Source: Sinorhizobium shofinae (GTDB lineage Bacteria; Pseudomonadota; Alphaproteobacteria; Rhizobiales; Rhizobiaceae). From it: a stretch of 64,000 bases of DNA. The DNA lies in contig MBFK01000183.1 in assembly GCA_001704765.1 (NCBI GenBank), positions 52,905-116,904 on the forward strand, given 5' to 3'. The notes beneath the pieces are model-generated. The model was not told where the DNA came from and did not search any database. It worked only from the letters and a program-made list of their open reading frames with translations. Position numbers and translations under genes: made by a program. Each line of letters starts with the position of its first letter. The first letter of the stretch is position 1. Positions 9,005 to 18,517 of this stretch are shown piece after piece.

Positions 9005-10181
9005 TCGCGCCGGCTTGCGGCCCGTCTTCTGCAAGAGTTGCCTTGAGGTTGCGTGCCGCCATGGCGTAACCGCCGGCCGCGCCGTCGATGAAGTGCATGT
9101 GATCGCGACTCATGGGGGAAGGCACGATGCAGGTCATCAAAGCGGAATCCTGCCGATGGAGCCCGTAGCGGCAAACGCCCTCTTCCGCGCCCCGCTTCAA
9201 TCGCTCCTCGATCTGCTTCAGCCGGCCGGCGCTGACATCGATCGTCATCTTCAAGCCGTCGTCGAATTTGCGGAAGTCGGAATTGTCGGCGAGATCGTGC
9301 TTATACCGCGTGACGTCGAACCTCCCGATATTGAGCCCGATCTTGAAGCACAAAAACAGAAGGAAGCTCTGCAGCGCTATCCACGGCCAGACCAGCAGGC
9401 GCTTGCCTGGTGAGGCGATGGCGCGCGATTCCATGGTAACCCCACGCATCGAAAGGCGAGGCTCAGGCCCGGTCTCCGGGACAGGATGGCCGCCCCGTTC
9501 TTCGCCCTCGGCCAGTGCCACGATGTCGGCGATCAGCGCCTGGAACTGCGGACCGTTGCCACGCTCGCTTGGCACTGCGATGATCGACACGATGGCGCCG
9601 TGGTGGGAGACGATCGGATTCCAGCGGCAGGACAGCCCGGTTAAGTCCGGCCTGGTTCCCGGCGCCGCAGCCTCGATCTGATAGCGTCCCGCCTTCATCT
9701 CCGATTCCGCCCAGCTTGCGCCACCGCCTGAGAACATCGCATAAGAAACCTCCTCGCTCGCCTTGAAGCGGGCGATGCGCATGTCGAGACCTTTGGCGCG
9801 AATGTCGGCGACCGGAACGAGCGCGGCCCGCAGCTCGAGGCCGAGCTCTTCCGCCACCCATGTCTTGGCGGCGGCGAGAGCCGTGCGCGCCTTCGCCGCC
9901 AAGGCCGCAGGTATGGCCGCGAGCGCCCCGTCACCGCCGAAGACGAAAGGCAGGTTTCTTTCCTCCAGCGCGTTCATGAGGGCCGAGATCACGCTGGCAC
10001 CAGCCATGTTGACACTCTTGTATCGCCCCTCGGCGATCGCCCCGGTCGAATTGACGATGTCGGCAACGGCCAGCGACCAACCCTCCGGCAGGGGCCGGTA
10101 ATTCGCCTCGTCGGCAACGCCTTCGAACTCTTCGAAAAGAGGCAGTCTCTCGTAAAACTGCATGTCGGCCAGCTGCGCCAT
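8994..10181 (-). CDS. DUF3095 family protein, cyclase-like
   Basis: A 395 aa member of the DUF3095 family. It shows the family signature near the N-terminus (FYERLPLFEEF, YRPLPEGWSLAVADIVNST, AIAEGRYKSVNMAGA, PFVFGGDGA). The pairs ADIVNST and FGGDGA resemble the two metal-site motifs of class III cyclases and GGDEF domains, so it may bind or turn over nucleotides; no activity is established to my knowledge. A hydrophobic segment near WPWIALQSFLLFLCFKIGL may touch the membrane. The gene is divergent from the MBL-fold hydrolase gene at 10445, with 263 bases between them that presumably hold both promoters. Confidence 0.8.
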   Translation of the reverse strand: MAQLADMQFYERLPLFEEFEGVADEANYRPLPEGWSLAVADIVNSTGAIAEGRYKSVNMAGASVISALMNALEERNLPFVFGGDGALAAIPAALAAKARTALAAAKTWVAEELGLELRAALVPVADIRAKGLDMRIARFKASEEVSYAMFSGGGASWAESEMKAGRYQIEAAAPGTRPDLTGLSCRWNPIVSHHGAIVSIIAVPSERGNGPQFQALIADIVALAEGEERGGHPVPETGPEPRLSMRGVTMESRAIASPGKRLLVWPWIALQSFLLFLCFKIGLNIGRFDVTRYKHDLADNSDFRKFDDGLKMTIDVSAGRLKQIEERLKRGAEEGVCRYGLHRQDSALMTCIVPSPMSRDHMHFIDGAAGGYAMAARNLKATLAEDGPQAGAIKP

Positions 10182-10444
10182 GAATACCCGAACCCCTTAG
10201 CCAAGCTAATGATGATTGCTACCGAGTGGAACTTCTCAAACCTGAATCGCTCAATAGACAACTTTTAAATCAGGTTTAGCCCGACGGTAAGCTTTCAATG
10301 GAAGTACGGATGCCGGAAGTCGGCCGACAGGCATTCCGCGGCCTAGAGTGCTAATGGCATTGCAGGACCCTCATGATTTGTGCTTGTCTAATCAGCGCGC
10401 CCGGGCAAAGTGCCTGAGGCGAGGCAGGATGAAGCCGAGACGGA

Positions 10445-11275
10445 ATGCAGGACGACACGTTTCGAGTGAAGTTTTGGGGTGTAAGGGGCAGTTTGCCGGT
10501 ATCCGGTGAGCAGTTCCTGCGCTATGGAGGCAATACGCCCTGCATCGAAGTCCGTTGCGGCGCCGAGGTGCTGATCTTCGACGCCGGCTCGGGATTGCGC
10601 GAAGCCGGTCTGTCGCTGATGTCCGAGGGCGTCTCCGAATTCGACGTCTTTTTCACCCACACCCATTATGATCACATTATCGGGCTGCCCTATTTCAAGC
10701 CGATCTACCGCGGTAGCTCGGCGGTCCGCTTCTGGTCCGGCCATCTCCACGGCAAGATGTCCACGGCGGAGATGATCAATGACTTCATGCGGCCACCGTG
10801 GTTTCCGGTTGGCCCGGGCATTTGTCAGGCAAGCCTCGACACGGTGGATTTCCGTCCGGGGGACACGCTTTCGCCGCGAAAGGACGTTTCGATTCGTACG
10901 ATGAGCCTTGTCCACCCGGGCGGCTGCATCGGCTACAGGGTCGACTGGGGCGGCCGCGCCGTTGCTCTCATCTATGACACGGAGCACGAGCCGGGAATCC
11001 TCGATCCTGCCCTCCTCGATTTCATCGCCGGCGCCGACCTGATGGTTTACGACTGCACCTATCTTGAGTCGGAGATGGCGACCTACCGCGGCTACGGGCA
11101 TTCGACCGGGATGCACGGCTCGCGCCTGGCGATGGCCGCCGGCATTCCGCGGCTCGCCATGTTCCACCACGACCCCTCGCGCACCGATGCGGCGCTTGCG
11201 GCGATGGAGCAGGAAGTACAGGCATTCTTCGGGGGCGCCTTTGCGGCCCGCGACCAACAGGTCATTGACCTATGA
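10445..11275 (+). CDS. MBL-fold metallohydrolase, possible cyclic nucleotide phosphodiesterase
   Basis: A 276 aa metallo-beta-lactamase-fold protein. It opens with VKFWGVRGSLPVSG and RYGGNTPCIEV, typical of the PDE-like branch of this fold. The metal motif HTHYDH is at residues 72-77, followed by SLVHPGGCIGYRV, an ALIYDTEH metal Asp and the C-terminal MFHHDP histidines, so the dinuclear site appears complete. It probably hydrolyses a phosphodiester, plausibly a cyclic nucleotide given the cyclase at 5.9-7.3 kb and the divergent cyclase-like DUF3095 gene. The specific substrate is inference. The last 14 bases overlap the convergent deacetylase gene. Confidence 0.82.
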   Translation: MQDDTFRVKFWGVRGSLPVSGEQFLRYGGNTPCIEVRCGAEVLIFDAGSGLREAGLSLMSEGVSEFDVFFTHTHYDHIIGLPYFKPIYRGSSAVRFWSGHLHGKMSTAEMINDFMRPPWFPVGPGICQASLDTVDFRPGDTLSPRKDVSIRTMSLVHPGGCIGYRVDWGGRAVALIYDTEHEPGILDPALLDFIAGADLMVYDCTYLESEMATYRGYGHSTGMHGSRLAMAAGIPRLAMFHHDPSRTDAALAAMEQEVQAFFGGAFAARDQQVIDL

Positions 11276-12032
11276 GATCGGACACCTTCCGCCAGCGGCA
11301 GGCCGGGTGGGTGGCAGTGGTCTCGAACAGCTTCGACAGAAACGCCCACACATTTTCGTCATGGACGAGGTGATGCGTGAGAATGCCGACCGTGCCCCCG
11401 CCCTTGGCCACCTGCTCCAGTCTAATGAGAATGTCACGAACGATCTGCACATGATCGCGGCAGCCGCGCGTTCCGCGCCAATCGATGACATCCACATGCG
11501 TGTTTATGATTTGTAGCCCCGGACGAAGAAGAGCGGCGGCCTTGCCGCTCGCCTCCGGGCCAAAGACGGAAAGCGCCCTGAAACCGATAGCGCCGAGCCC
11601 AGTGACGATTTCCGTATCGATCCTGTTCCACGGCGGGACGAGCAGCGGCACGAAAGAAGCAGGAAAGAGGGCCCTGAGACGGGCATATCCGGTGTGCAGT
11701 TCCGCGGCGACCGTGCCGCCGGGGTGATGGTCGCCAAGTTCCTGGTGCTTTTCTCCCGCCGGTGCGTGGTTTTCGTGCGACCAGCCATGAACCGCAATGC
11801 TGATATCACGACGGCCGGCGAGGCAGCGCTCAAGGCGCTCGTCGGTATGCGCCGGGATCACCGCTAGGGTCAGCGGCACCGAAAACCGATCCGTCAGTTC
11901 GAGCAATCGATGAAGCGCCGCCGTCGGTTCGATTGCATCGTCGTCGCGCAACCAGAAATCGGCGCTCTGACCGGCTTCCTGCATTTGGTCGAGCCTGTCG
12001 ATGAGCGCTTGCCAGATGAACCCTGTATTCAT
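11262..12032 (-). CDS. Polysaccharide deacetylase-like protein (NodB-homology fold)
   Basis: A 256 aa protein with a divergent carbohydrate esterase 4-type domain. The metal/catalytic Asp cluster is FWLRDDDAIEP at about residue 30, and the metal histidines are in HGWSHENHAP (82-89). VPPWNRID and LTHHLVHD later in the chain match the remaining conserved loops. No signal peptide is seen, so it would act in the cytoplasm, perhaps removing N-acetyl groups from a precursor. It is the last gene of a minus-strand run; its ATG overlaps the stop of the upstream glycosyltransferase by four bases, which suggests that the two work on one substrate. Confidence 0.75.
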   Translation of the reverse strand: MNTGFIWQALIDRLDQMQEAGQSADFWLRDDDAIEPTAALHRLLELTDRFSVPLTLAVIPAHTDERLERCLAGRRDISIAVHGWSHENHAPAGEKHQELGDHHPGGTVAAELHTGYARLRALFPASFVPLLVPPWNRIDTEIVTGLGAIGFRALSVFGPEASGKAAALLRPGLQIINTHVDVIDWRGTRGCRDHVQIVRDILIRLEQVAKGGGTVGILTHHLVHDENVWAFLSKLFETTATHPACRWRKVSDLIGQ

Positions 12033-13126
12033 CCCGCCCTCCTCACAAACGCGCTGAAAATCGCCTCCAGACGCTGAGCGGCGGCGGTCAGCGAGCGCTC
12101 CTCGATCACAAAGCGCCGCGCCCGCTTGCCGAATTCGGCACGCAAGGCACCGTCGCCGAGAAAGCGCCGGATCGCTTCCGCGAAAAGAGCGATATCACAC
12201 GCAGCCGTCAACAGCCCTGTCTCTCCATTTCTGACGACTTCGGGCACGCCGGCGGTCGCCTGCGCCACAACCGGCAGGCCGGCTGCCTGCGCCTCCAGAT
12301 AGGAAAGGCCGTAGGCCTCGCCGCACCCCGGCCAGACATAGAGGTCGCTACCGAAGAGGAGGCCTGCCACCGTTTCAGGCGCATTCTCGCCGGCCCAGTC
12401 CAGCCTCTCCGCCGGCAACCCGGCGAAAGCCTCTTGCACCTCCGCGCGCGATGGACCGTCGCCGACGATCGTCAGCGTCCAGGGAGTGTCGAGGACAAGT
12501 CGCAGGGCAGCCGCGAGCATCCGATAGCTGTCCATCTTGTCGCCCGGGCGCATCATGGCGACCGCGATCAGGCGAGCTTCGCCTGGTTTCTTCCTTGGCG
12601 TCCCCTGAAAACGTCCGACGTCGATGAAAGGCGCCAGCATGGCATAGCGCCCCTCCGGTATCGCCTCTTCGAGCCCTTTGCGATCGCGCTCGGTAAAACA
12701 GATGTTCACCGCCGCCTGGCTTGCCCCGGCTGCGACCGCGTCCTGGGCAAGCTTCCTCGCCCCTTCATTGCGGCGCGACGAATAGGAACTTTCCGCCGTT
12801 ACATAGGGAATGGCGAATTCGGCAGCCAGGGCGGGACCGATAAGGTCAGGAGCCTTGTAATAGGGATGGTAGCAGAACCATGCGTCCGGCGGCCCGTCCT
12901 TGACCCAAATTCGGCGAAGCCGGGCTATTTCCTGCTCCGCTTGTTTGCGCAAATCCAAAAAAGCCGCGTCCGACGCTTCGCGCGAAAAGGCACGCAGCAC
13001 CGATGCGATTTGGACGTCGTGTCCGCACAGCGTGAGTGCTTCGATCAGCTTGCGCGCCATCTGCCTGTCGCCAGAGGGGACGGGATGATCCGGAGATTTC
13101 AATGGCGCGTAGAAGGCGATCTTCAT
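12029..13126 (-). CDS. Glycosyltransferase family 4
   Basis: A 365 aa GT-B glycosyltransferase adding a sugar from a nucleotide donor to the lipid-linked repeat unit on the cytoplasmic face. The N-terminus MKIAFYAPLKSPDHPVPSGDRQMAR has the acceptor-side glycine loop. The C-terminal donor domain has LTIVGDGPSRAEV, the acidic motif CGEAYGLSYLEAQAAGLPVVAQ and GVPEVVRNGETGLL, all canonical for GT4. Donor and linkage cannot be read from sequence. It is coupled to the deacetylase gene by a four-base overlap, and the MscS-type gene precedes it by about 80 bases on the same strand. Confidence 0.88.
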   Translation of the reverse strand: MKIAFYAPLKSPDHPVPSGDRQMARKLIEALTLCGHDVQIASVLRAFSREASDAAFLDLRKQAEQEIARLRRIWVKDGPPDAWFCYHPYYKAPDLIGPALAAEFAIPYVTAESSYSSRRNEGARKLAQDAVAAGASQAAVNICFTERDRKGLEEAIPEGRYAMLAPFIDVGRFQGTPRKKPGEARLIAVAMMRPGDKMDSYRMLAAALRLVLDTPWTLTIVGDGPSRAEVQEAFAGLPAERLDWAGENAPETVAGLLFGSDLYVWPGCGEAYGLSYLEAQAAGLPVVAQATAGVPEVVRNGETGLLTAACDIALFAEAIRRFLGDGALRAEFGKRARRFVIEERSLTAAAQRLEAIFSAFVRRAG

Positions 13127-13206
13127 TCGCCGTGAGCTATCCTGCCTTCCCCTTCTGATGTCAACAATAGAGGCGATTGGCCGCGGCAGGCGTTCCCTGC
13201 TCCGAT

Positions 13207-15321
13207 CTATTCCGCGGCCGCCTCCCCTTCTTGTGCAGCCAAGGCGGCGTTCTTCTTGGTGATGGCATCGCGTGTCGCAGCGGCGGCCGCTGTCGCTTGC
13301 GCCTCGTCGCCGGCGACCTGGACTGTCGGCGAGGCAAAATGAATGCCGTTGGTGTCAAAGGCCTCCTTGATCATCGACTGGGCCCGGCGCCTGATCTGGG
13401 TCTGGTGCCCCGGCTTGGTGGTCATGGCGAAGCTCAAGGTAATGCCATAGTCGCCGAACTGCTCGACGCCCTTCATCTTCACCGTTTCTATGATCAGCGG
13501 CCCGAGTTCGGGATCCTCGAGGAGCGCGGCGCCTATGCCTTTCACGACCTTCTTCACCTTGGCGACGTCGGCATCGTAGGAGACGTTGATCATGAACTTG
13601 TCGATGACCCAGTCACGGCTCATGTTCTGGACGGCGCCGAGCGAGCCGAAAGGCACCGTGAACACCGGTCCGCGGTGATGGCGCAGCTTGACGGAGCGGA
13701 TGCTGAAGGACTCGACCGTGCCTTTGTAGCTGCCGCTTTGAATATATTCGCCGACCCGGAAGGCGTCGTCCATCATGTAGAAGATGCCACTGATGATGTC
13801 CTTGACCAGCGTCTGCGAGCCGAAGCCGATCGCGACGCCGAAGACGCCGGCGCCGGCGATCAGCGGGCCAACCTCGACGCCGAGGCCGGAGAGCACCATC
13901 ATGCCGGCGACCACGGCGATGAAGGCGGCAAGGAAGTTGCGCAGAATCGGCAGCAGCGTGCGAAGCCGCATGCTGCGGGCGAGCTGAACCGGGTCGGCGA
14001 CGTCGACGCTCGCCCGCCTCACGTGGAGATTGATGAACTCCTTTGCGAGCTGCCAGATCAGATCCGCGGCGAGCAAGATGACGACACCGGCAAGCACGCC
14101 GCGGAAGGCGCGGTTGAAGGCGTCATCCTGCATCATCGCGCTGCCGTTGAAGCGGAACACGATAGCGAGCCAGGCGGCTGCGAGCGCGATGATGACAAAC
14201 CGCGCACCGCGATCGATCAGCACATTGCGCATCACCCTGATGTTGTCGGTCGCTTCCGCGTCCAGCGTCGTCCGCGTCGTGGCGCTGACGAAGCGCAACA
14301 GCGGCGGCAGGCCAAGAACATAGACGCCAAGCCAGAATAGCACCTTCATGCCGGCGACCCAGACGAGCCACAGCAGGATGAGGAACGCAACAAGCAGCGC
14401 GTTACGCAGGAAGCGCCGCCCGGCCGTGATTTCGGGAACGGGCCGGCGGAGCACCGTGTCGATGCCGATGCCGAGGATGACGAGGCCGAGACCGGCGGCG
14501 GTCAGATCCCGAACGTCGGCGGGGAACGAAAGGGCCTGCATCATATCCATGACGGCCCACAGGAAGGCGACAGCACAAACAAACAGCACAAAGCGGCTGT
14601 GCCAGAACCTCGCCAGATCAGGCGCAGGCGACATACCTACCTCTTGCGCCTCCACTCCCTCCGCATTCTCGTATGCCGGCCTCAATGCCGAAGCGACCGC
14701 GATGAGCAAGCGAGCAGCGATCCAGGCAATCAGCAGTGGCGCGACCGCTGCCTCCAGACGCTTCGGCCAGTCGGCAAGCACGAAAGCGGCAATTGCCGCG
14801 ATCGCGAAGACGATGAGCGGGGCGATGCGAAACAGGGCAGCCAAATCGTGTCCCGACGTCGCGGCGCTTCGGCTTGCACTGCGGCGCAGGACATAGCGCA
14901 GCAGGAATTCGGCGCCGTAGCCGACAAGGAGCACGAAGGCGAAGCCCCGCAGGATCGGCAAGCTCCCCTGATTCATCTCGGCCGCAATGCGCTCTCTTGC
15001 CGCCATCCACTCGGGAGCCAGCCGCGGGGCGGCTTCGCGCATGCCGCCGAGATGGCTCCTGATTTGCGCAACCCATTGCGAAGCAACCCCGCTCGGCGGC
15101 GTGGCAGCCGTCGGCTGCGGCGCAGTCTGCTTGGCGGCCAGCCATTGCCGCACCTCAGGATCATCCAGCAAATCGATCAACTGCTGGACCTTGGGCGGCG
15201 GCGCAACCGCCGCAGCCTCCTGCGCTGCCAGAGGATCGGCGAGGCCGAAAACCAGCTGGAGAATGAGTACGAACAGGGCGAGGACTGCGCCTTGCCCACC
15301 AAGCCTCAAAGTCGAACTCAT
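13207..15321 (-). CDS. MscS-family mechanosensitive channel, large form
   Basis: Inner-membrane tension-gated channel that releases solutes on osmotic downshift. The 704 aa start with a signal-like helix (about residues 8-30), then a periplasmic domain with a Pro/Ala-rich stretch, many membrane helices, and the MscS pore and beta domain near the C-terminus (GVFGVAIGFGSQTLVKDIIS, then MMDDAFRVGEYI and VESFSIRSVKLRHHRGPVF). I chose ATG 15321 because GGGGGG lies about six bases ahead; an in-frame ATG at 15339 is the alternative. At over 700 aa it belongs to the YbdG/YnaI/MscK-like enlarged class. Its place between polysaccharide genes may reflect envelope turgor control or be chance. Confidence 0.9.
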   Translation of the reverse strand: MSSTLRLGGQGAVLALFVLILQLVFGLADPLAAQEAAAVAPPPKVQQLIDLLDDPEVRQWLAAKQTAPQPTAATPPSGVASQWVAQIRSHLGGMREAAPRLAPEWMAARERIAAEMNQGSLPILRGFAFVLLVGYGAEFLLRYVLRRSASRSAATSGHDLAALFRIAPLIVFAIAAIAAFVLADWPKRLEAAVAPLLIAWIAARLLIAVASALRPAYENAEGVEAQEVGMSPAPDLARFWHSRFVLFVCAVAFLWAVMDMMQALSFPADVRDLTAAGLGLVILGIGIDTVLRRPVPEITAGRRFLRNALLVAFLILLWLVWVAGMKVLFWLGVYVLGLPPLLRFVSATTRTTLDAEATDNIRVMRNVLIDRGARFVIIALAAAWLAIVFRFNGSAMMQDDAFNRAFRGVLAGVVILLAADLIWQLAKEFINLHVRRASVDVADPVQLARSMRLRTLLPILRNFLAAFIAVVAGMMVLSGLGVEVGPLIAGAGVFGVAIGFGSQTLVKDIISGIFYMMDDAFRVGEYIQSGSYKGTVESFSIRSVKLRHHRGPVFTVPFGSLGAVQNMSRDWVIDKFMINVSYDADVAKVKKVVKGIGAALLEDPELGPLIIETVKMKGVEQFGDYGITLSFAMTTKPGHQTQIRRRAQSMIKEAFDTNGIHFASPTVQVAGDEAQATAAAAATRDAITKKNAALAAQEGEAAAE

Positions 15322-15463
15322 ACCCGCGCCCCCCGTCATCGCGCTGGATAGTTGCGCAACGCCAATTATATCAAATACCTGCAGCATACGTCAGGTCGGA
15401 ATCGCTCGGCCAGTTCAAGCAGGCAGCGCTGGCGGCGTCGATTGCAGAGGGAAGGTCAGGGAG

Positions 15464-17746
15464 TCACGACCGCCAGAACTCTCGTACGTCACCGGCGGTC
15501 AGACGTCCAAATCTCTGCTTCAGCTTCTTCTGAAGCGACCGCAGCAGCGCACGGCGCGGCGAAGTCTCGCGGCCCACGGCGAAATTCAGGATGCTGCCGG
15601 CGATCGGCGCGCGGTTAACGCCTAGCCGTTCGATCGCTTCCGTCAGGTCCTGTTCCTTCGTTCTATCGGCCGCCACTACCAGGAGCACGGCATCGACATG
15701 AGCGCAAAGCCATATGGCGTCGTCGTCGCGATCGAGGCTTGGCGCGTCGACAATGATCATATCAAATCGGCGGCGAAGCTCCTCGAAGAGTCTGTCGTGA
15801 TCATGCAGCCCCAGGCGGGAATTTATCACGCGCAGGAACGGATATTCGGAAGCGACCGCAATCAGCGCGTCGAGGTCCACAGTACCCTCGAGTACCATTC
15901 CCAGCGACAGGTTCCTGTTCGGAATGCCGAGGACAGCCGCCGCTCCGTCCAGCTTCGGATCGATGTCCAGTATGACGGCGCGCAGGCCGCTGGTCGTGGC
16001 CATTGCCGCCATCCCCAACGCGCACGTCGTCTTTCCTTCGCCCGCCGAGGCGGAGCAGAACATGACGACCTTCGGTTCCGTGCCAGGCCCGAAAGCCCGC
16101 CAGGCGAGGCAGAGAGAGCGCATTGCCTTGGCAAAGGCCGAATGCGGATTGGCGAGCATGTGATGATAAGGGCTCTCGCTAGGCATCAGGGCCGATTGCA
16201 CACTCGGAACCGACACGAGGTTCGGGCGCTTGACGATTGCCTCGGCGGCGTTGGCGTTTCGGACGCTCTTGTCCAGCACATCCAAGGTGATGGCGGTCAT
16301 CACGGCAGCCAACAGGGATGCGATTGTCCCCACCGGTATGGTCAGCTCGGGCTTGGGAAACGAGGGCTCCGACGGAACTTCGGCAAAGGAAGCCATGCGC
16401 GCGGTCGCCTTCACCTCTTCCTGTTCAGGGTCAAATGAGCCGAGCCGCAAGACGAGTTCATCATAGCGCTTCTGTGCCGCCAGCAGATCGCGCTCCAATT
16501 CTCTTCGGCGGATCTCGTCGAGATTTCGGTTCTGCATCTCTTTCTGGATTTGACCGACTTCCTGCTGGAACTTCTGGACCCGAACCGTCGCAACCTTGGC
16601 ATCGTTCTCCAGTTCCTGAACGATGCGCCTGGCCTCCTCGTCGATCAAACGGCGGTTGGAGGCGATCTCCGCGTCCGCGTCCATGACCAGCGGGTGGTTG
16701 CGTCCAAATTTCGCCGAAAGCTGGGCCTTGGTGCGCAGCAGCCGCCCTTCCTCGGTTCTCAAGGTGCTCAACAAAGTCGAGGTTAGGACGCGGCCCACGG
16801 CGTCGACGCCCTTGGTGAGAAGCTGCCTCGCCTCGTTGAACTTGGCCCACGCGCCGGCCTCCTCGACGCGCGACAAGGTGAACTGCTCGTTCAACTGCTC
16901 CATCCGTGCGCGCAGAATGTCATCCCTCGGGTCAAAGGTGAGATCGCTGCGGCTTGTGAATTCGGCCATCTCGCGTTCTTTCTTCGCGATCGAATCTGCC
17001 AGGCTGGTAGCTTGCGTCCGCAGGTAGTTCAGCGTGTTCTTCGCAGCGTGTTCCTTAAGCGTCGACGTCCAGACGACATAGTTCGACGCTACACCATTGG
17101 CGATTTCGGCTGCTTGCTGTGGAAATTCGTGCTTGACGTAGATCGTCATCGCAAGGCTATCGCCCCTGCGGGCGGCAGAAACGGAGTCATAAAGGCGCGT
17201 AATCGCCCGGTCTCGCTGGGCGCCGTCCGCCAGAAGGCGCTCACGCAGATCCTCGCGGCCCGTGGCGCTATCACTGCCGGATGTCCCGACAAACGGCAGC
17301 CAGTTCGGAAGCCATGTCGAGTCTCCCGCCGTTTGAGCTGCTGCCGTGCTCGGATTGAAGTACGGATCCTCAAGTAGATTCAGGTCATCGACAACGAAGC
17401 CCAAGAACTCGCGCGACGTGACCATGTCCATTTCGGTATCCATCGCCGACTTGTCGCGTTCGAGTTGCTGCAGTTCGAGCACAGATTCATAGGGCCGGGT
17501 GTCATTGCGATCGAACACCAGAGTGGACGAGGCGGTATAGGTCTTCGTCAAAGAGAATGTGACGACGGCCGACAGAAGCGTCCCAAGAAGTGTAATTCCG
17601 ACGATGACTTTGGCGTAACGTCGCAACAGTTCCAGGATGTCGGAGAGCGTGTAATTCGTATCTTCGCGCTCCATCACGCCGACGGTTGTTCCAGCTCGTT
17701 GCCGTGCCAGTTCGCGAGCTTCAAAGTCCCGATCGAAAATCAGCAT
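15464..17746 (-). CDS. ExoP/Wzc-like polysaccharide copolymerase with BY-kinase-like ATPase
   Basis: Controls chain length and links the Wzy polymerase to export. The 760 aa have a first membrane helix near VIVGITLLGTLLSAVVTFSL, a Wzz-type periplasmic domain with a long coiled coil, a second helix with a Pro-rich flank (PSFPKPELTIPVGTIASLLAAV), and a cytoplasmic P-loop domain. That domain has Walker A SASAGEGKTT, Walker A' VILDIDPKLDG and Walker B MIIVDAPS. The C-terminus after the ATPase has no tyrosine cluster, unlike Wzc. I chose ATG 17746 for GGAG eight bases ahead; 17674 is an alternative. It pairs functionally with the ExoF-like protein at 27.1-28.4 kb. Confidence 0.9.
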   Translation of the reverse strand: MLIFDRDFEARELARQRAGTTVGVMEREDTNYTLSDILELLRRYAKVIVGITLLGTLLSAVVTFSLTKTYTASSTLVFDRNDTRPYESVLELQQLERDKSAMDTEMDMVTSREFLGFVVDDLNLLEDPYFNPSTAAAQTAGDSTWLPNWLPFVGTSGSDSATGREDLRERLLADGAQRDRAITRLYDSVSAARRGDSLAMTIYVKHEFPQQAAEIANGVASNYVVWTSTLKEHAAKNTLNYLRTQATSLADSIAKKEREMAEFTSRSDLTFDPRDDILRARMEQLNEQFTLSRVEEAGAWAKFNEARQLLTKGVDAVGRVLTSTLLSTLRTEEGRLLRTKAQLSAKFGRNHPLVMDADAEIASNRRLIDEEARRIVQELENDAKVATVRVQKFQQEVGQIQKEMQNRNLDEIRRRELERDLLAAQKRYDELVLRLGSFDPEQEEVKATARMASFAEVPSEPSFPKPELTIPVGTIASLLAAVMTAITLDVLDKSVRNANAAEAIVKRPNLVSVPSVQSALMPSESPYHHMLANPHSAFAKAMRSLCLAWRAFGPGTEPKVVMFCSASAGEGKTTCALGMAAMATTSGLRAVILDIDPKLDGAAAVLGIPNRNLSLGMVLEGTVDLDALIAVASEYPFLRVINSRLGLHDHDRLFEELRRRFDMIIVDAPSLDRDDDAIWLCAHVDAVLLVVAADRTKEQDLTEAIERLGVNRAPIAGSILNFAVGRETSPRRALLRSLQKKLKQRFGRLTAGDVREFWRS

Positions 17747-17917
17747 AACGCCCACTCCAACCCACCGCATGCCAGGCTTTTCGGGAAGTCTGGTTGACGC
17801 CCGTAAAGTCAAACTTGCCGCTGCGCTGCACCAAGTACTCGGCGACGGATAGAAAGCAGAGTTAAAAGAGAATTTCTTCCTTCGATCGTCGCCTCAAGTT
17901 TGCAGCAACAATGTTTC

Positions 17918-18298
17918 TCATTCAAATCGTCTTTGGCGCCGAGGACGACATGGCTCTGCCGCGCATCGCGTATTTACTGCCCGTCGCACCTGATGACTGA
18001 CGCCAGTCGATAGTACAACAAAACCGCCTATCGAAAAGAAAAGCTTGATCCCAAAAACCGCGAAATTCCAGGGTTGCGACACCAGTTGCGAATAGGCTTG
18101 ATTGCTCTCGTAGGTGTTGATCGCCGTTCCGCCTAGGATATGCGCGATCAGGACAATCATCAATGCGAGGCCGCATAAGTCATGAGCCGCAAGACGGAAT
18201 TCCCCGGTCTTCACCGAGGTCAGGGAAATATCGTATGCGGCGGGGACAGCCAGATTAGAATGCACGGTCTGCGATGACTCGGCCATGGCAAAATCCAC
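17918..18298 (-). CDS. Small membrane protein of unknown function
   Basis: A 126 aa protein I do not recognise. Two hydrophobic segments stand out, CGLALMIVLIAHILGGTAI and WNFAVFGIKLFFSIGGFVVL, separated by a short polar loop (NTYESNQAYSQLV). The C-terminus is Arg/Cys-rich (RRAVNTRCAAEPCRPRRQRR). The start could be ATG 18298 or the ATG four codons later. It lies between the Wzy-like and ExoP-like genes on the same strand, so it may be an accessory membrane subunit of polymerisation or export. Coding status rests on the clean transmembrane pattern and position only. Confidence 0.5.
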   Translation of the reverse strand: MDFAMAESSQTVHSNLAVPAAYDISLTSVKTGEFRLAAHDLCGLALMIVLIAHILGGTAINTYESNQAYSQLVSQPWNFAVFGIKLFFSIGGFVVLSTGVSHQVRRAVNTRCAAEPCRPRRQRRFE

Positions 18299-18517
18299 TG
18301 AAAAATCAATTGCCGACGACGCTATCGAATATCAACATACAAAAATTGTAGTGCCCTCTTTATCATGCGCGTCTACCGGGAACAACGAAAAACCTTTAGG
18401 AGCCTCCTGCCCTATTCAGGCGCGCGAAGCGTAAAACTTTGAATTACTACAGAATTCCTTTTCTTGAGTGCCACGAAATAGCAGGGCCCCCTTTGCCATG
18501 CACAGGGGCCAGCCTCC

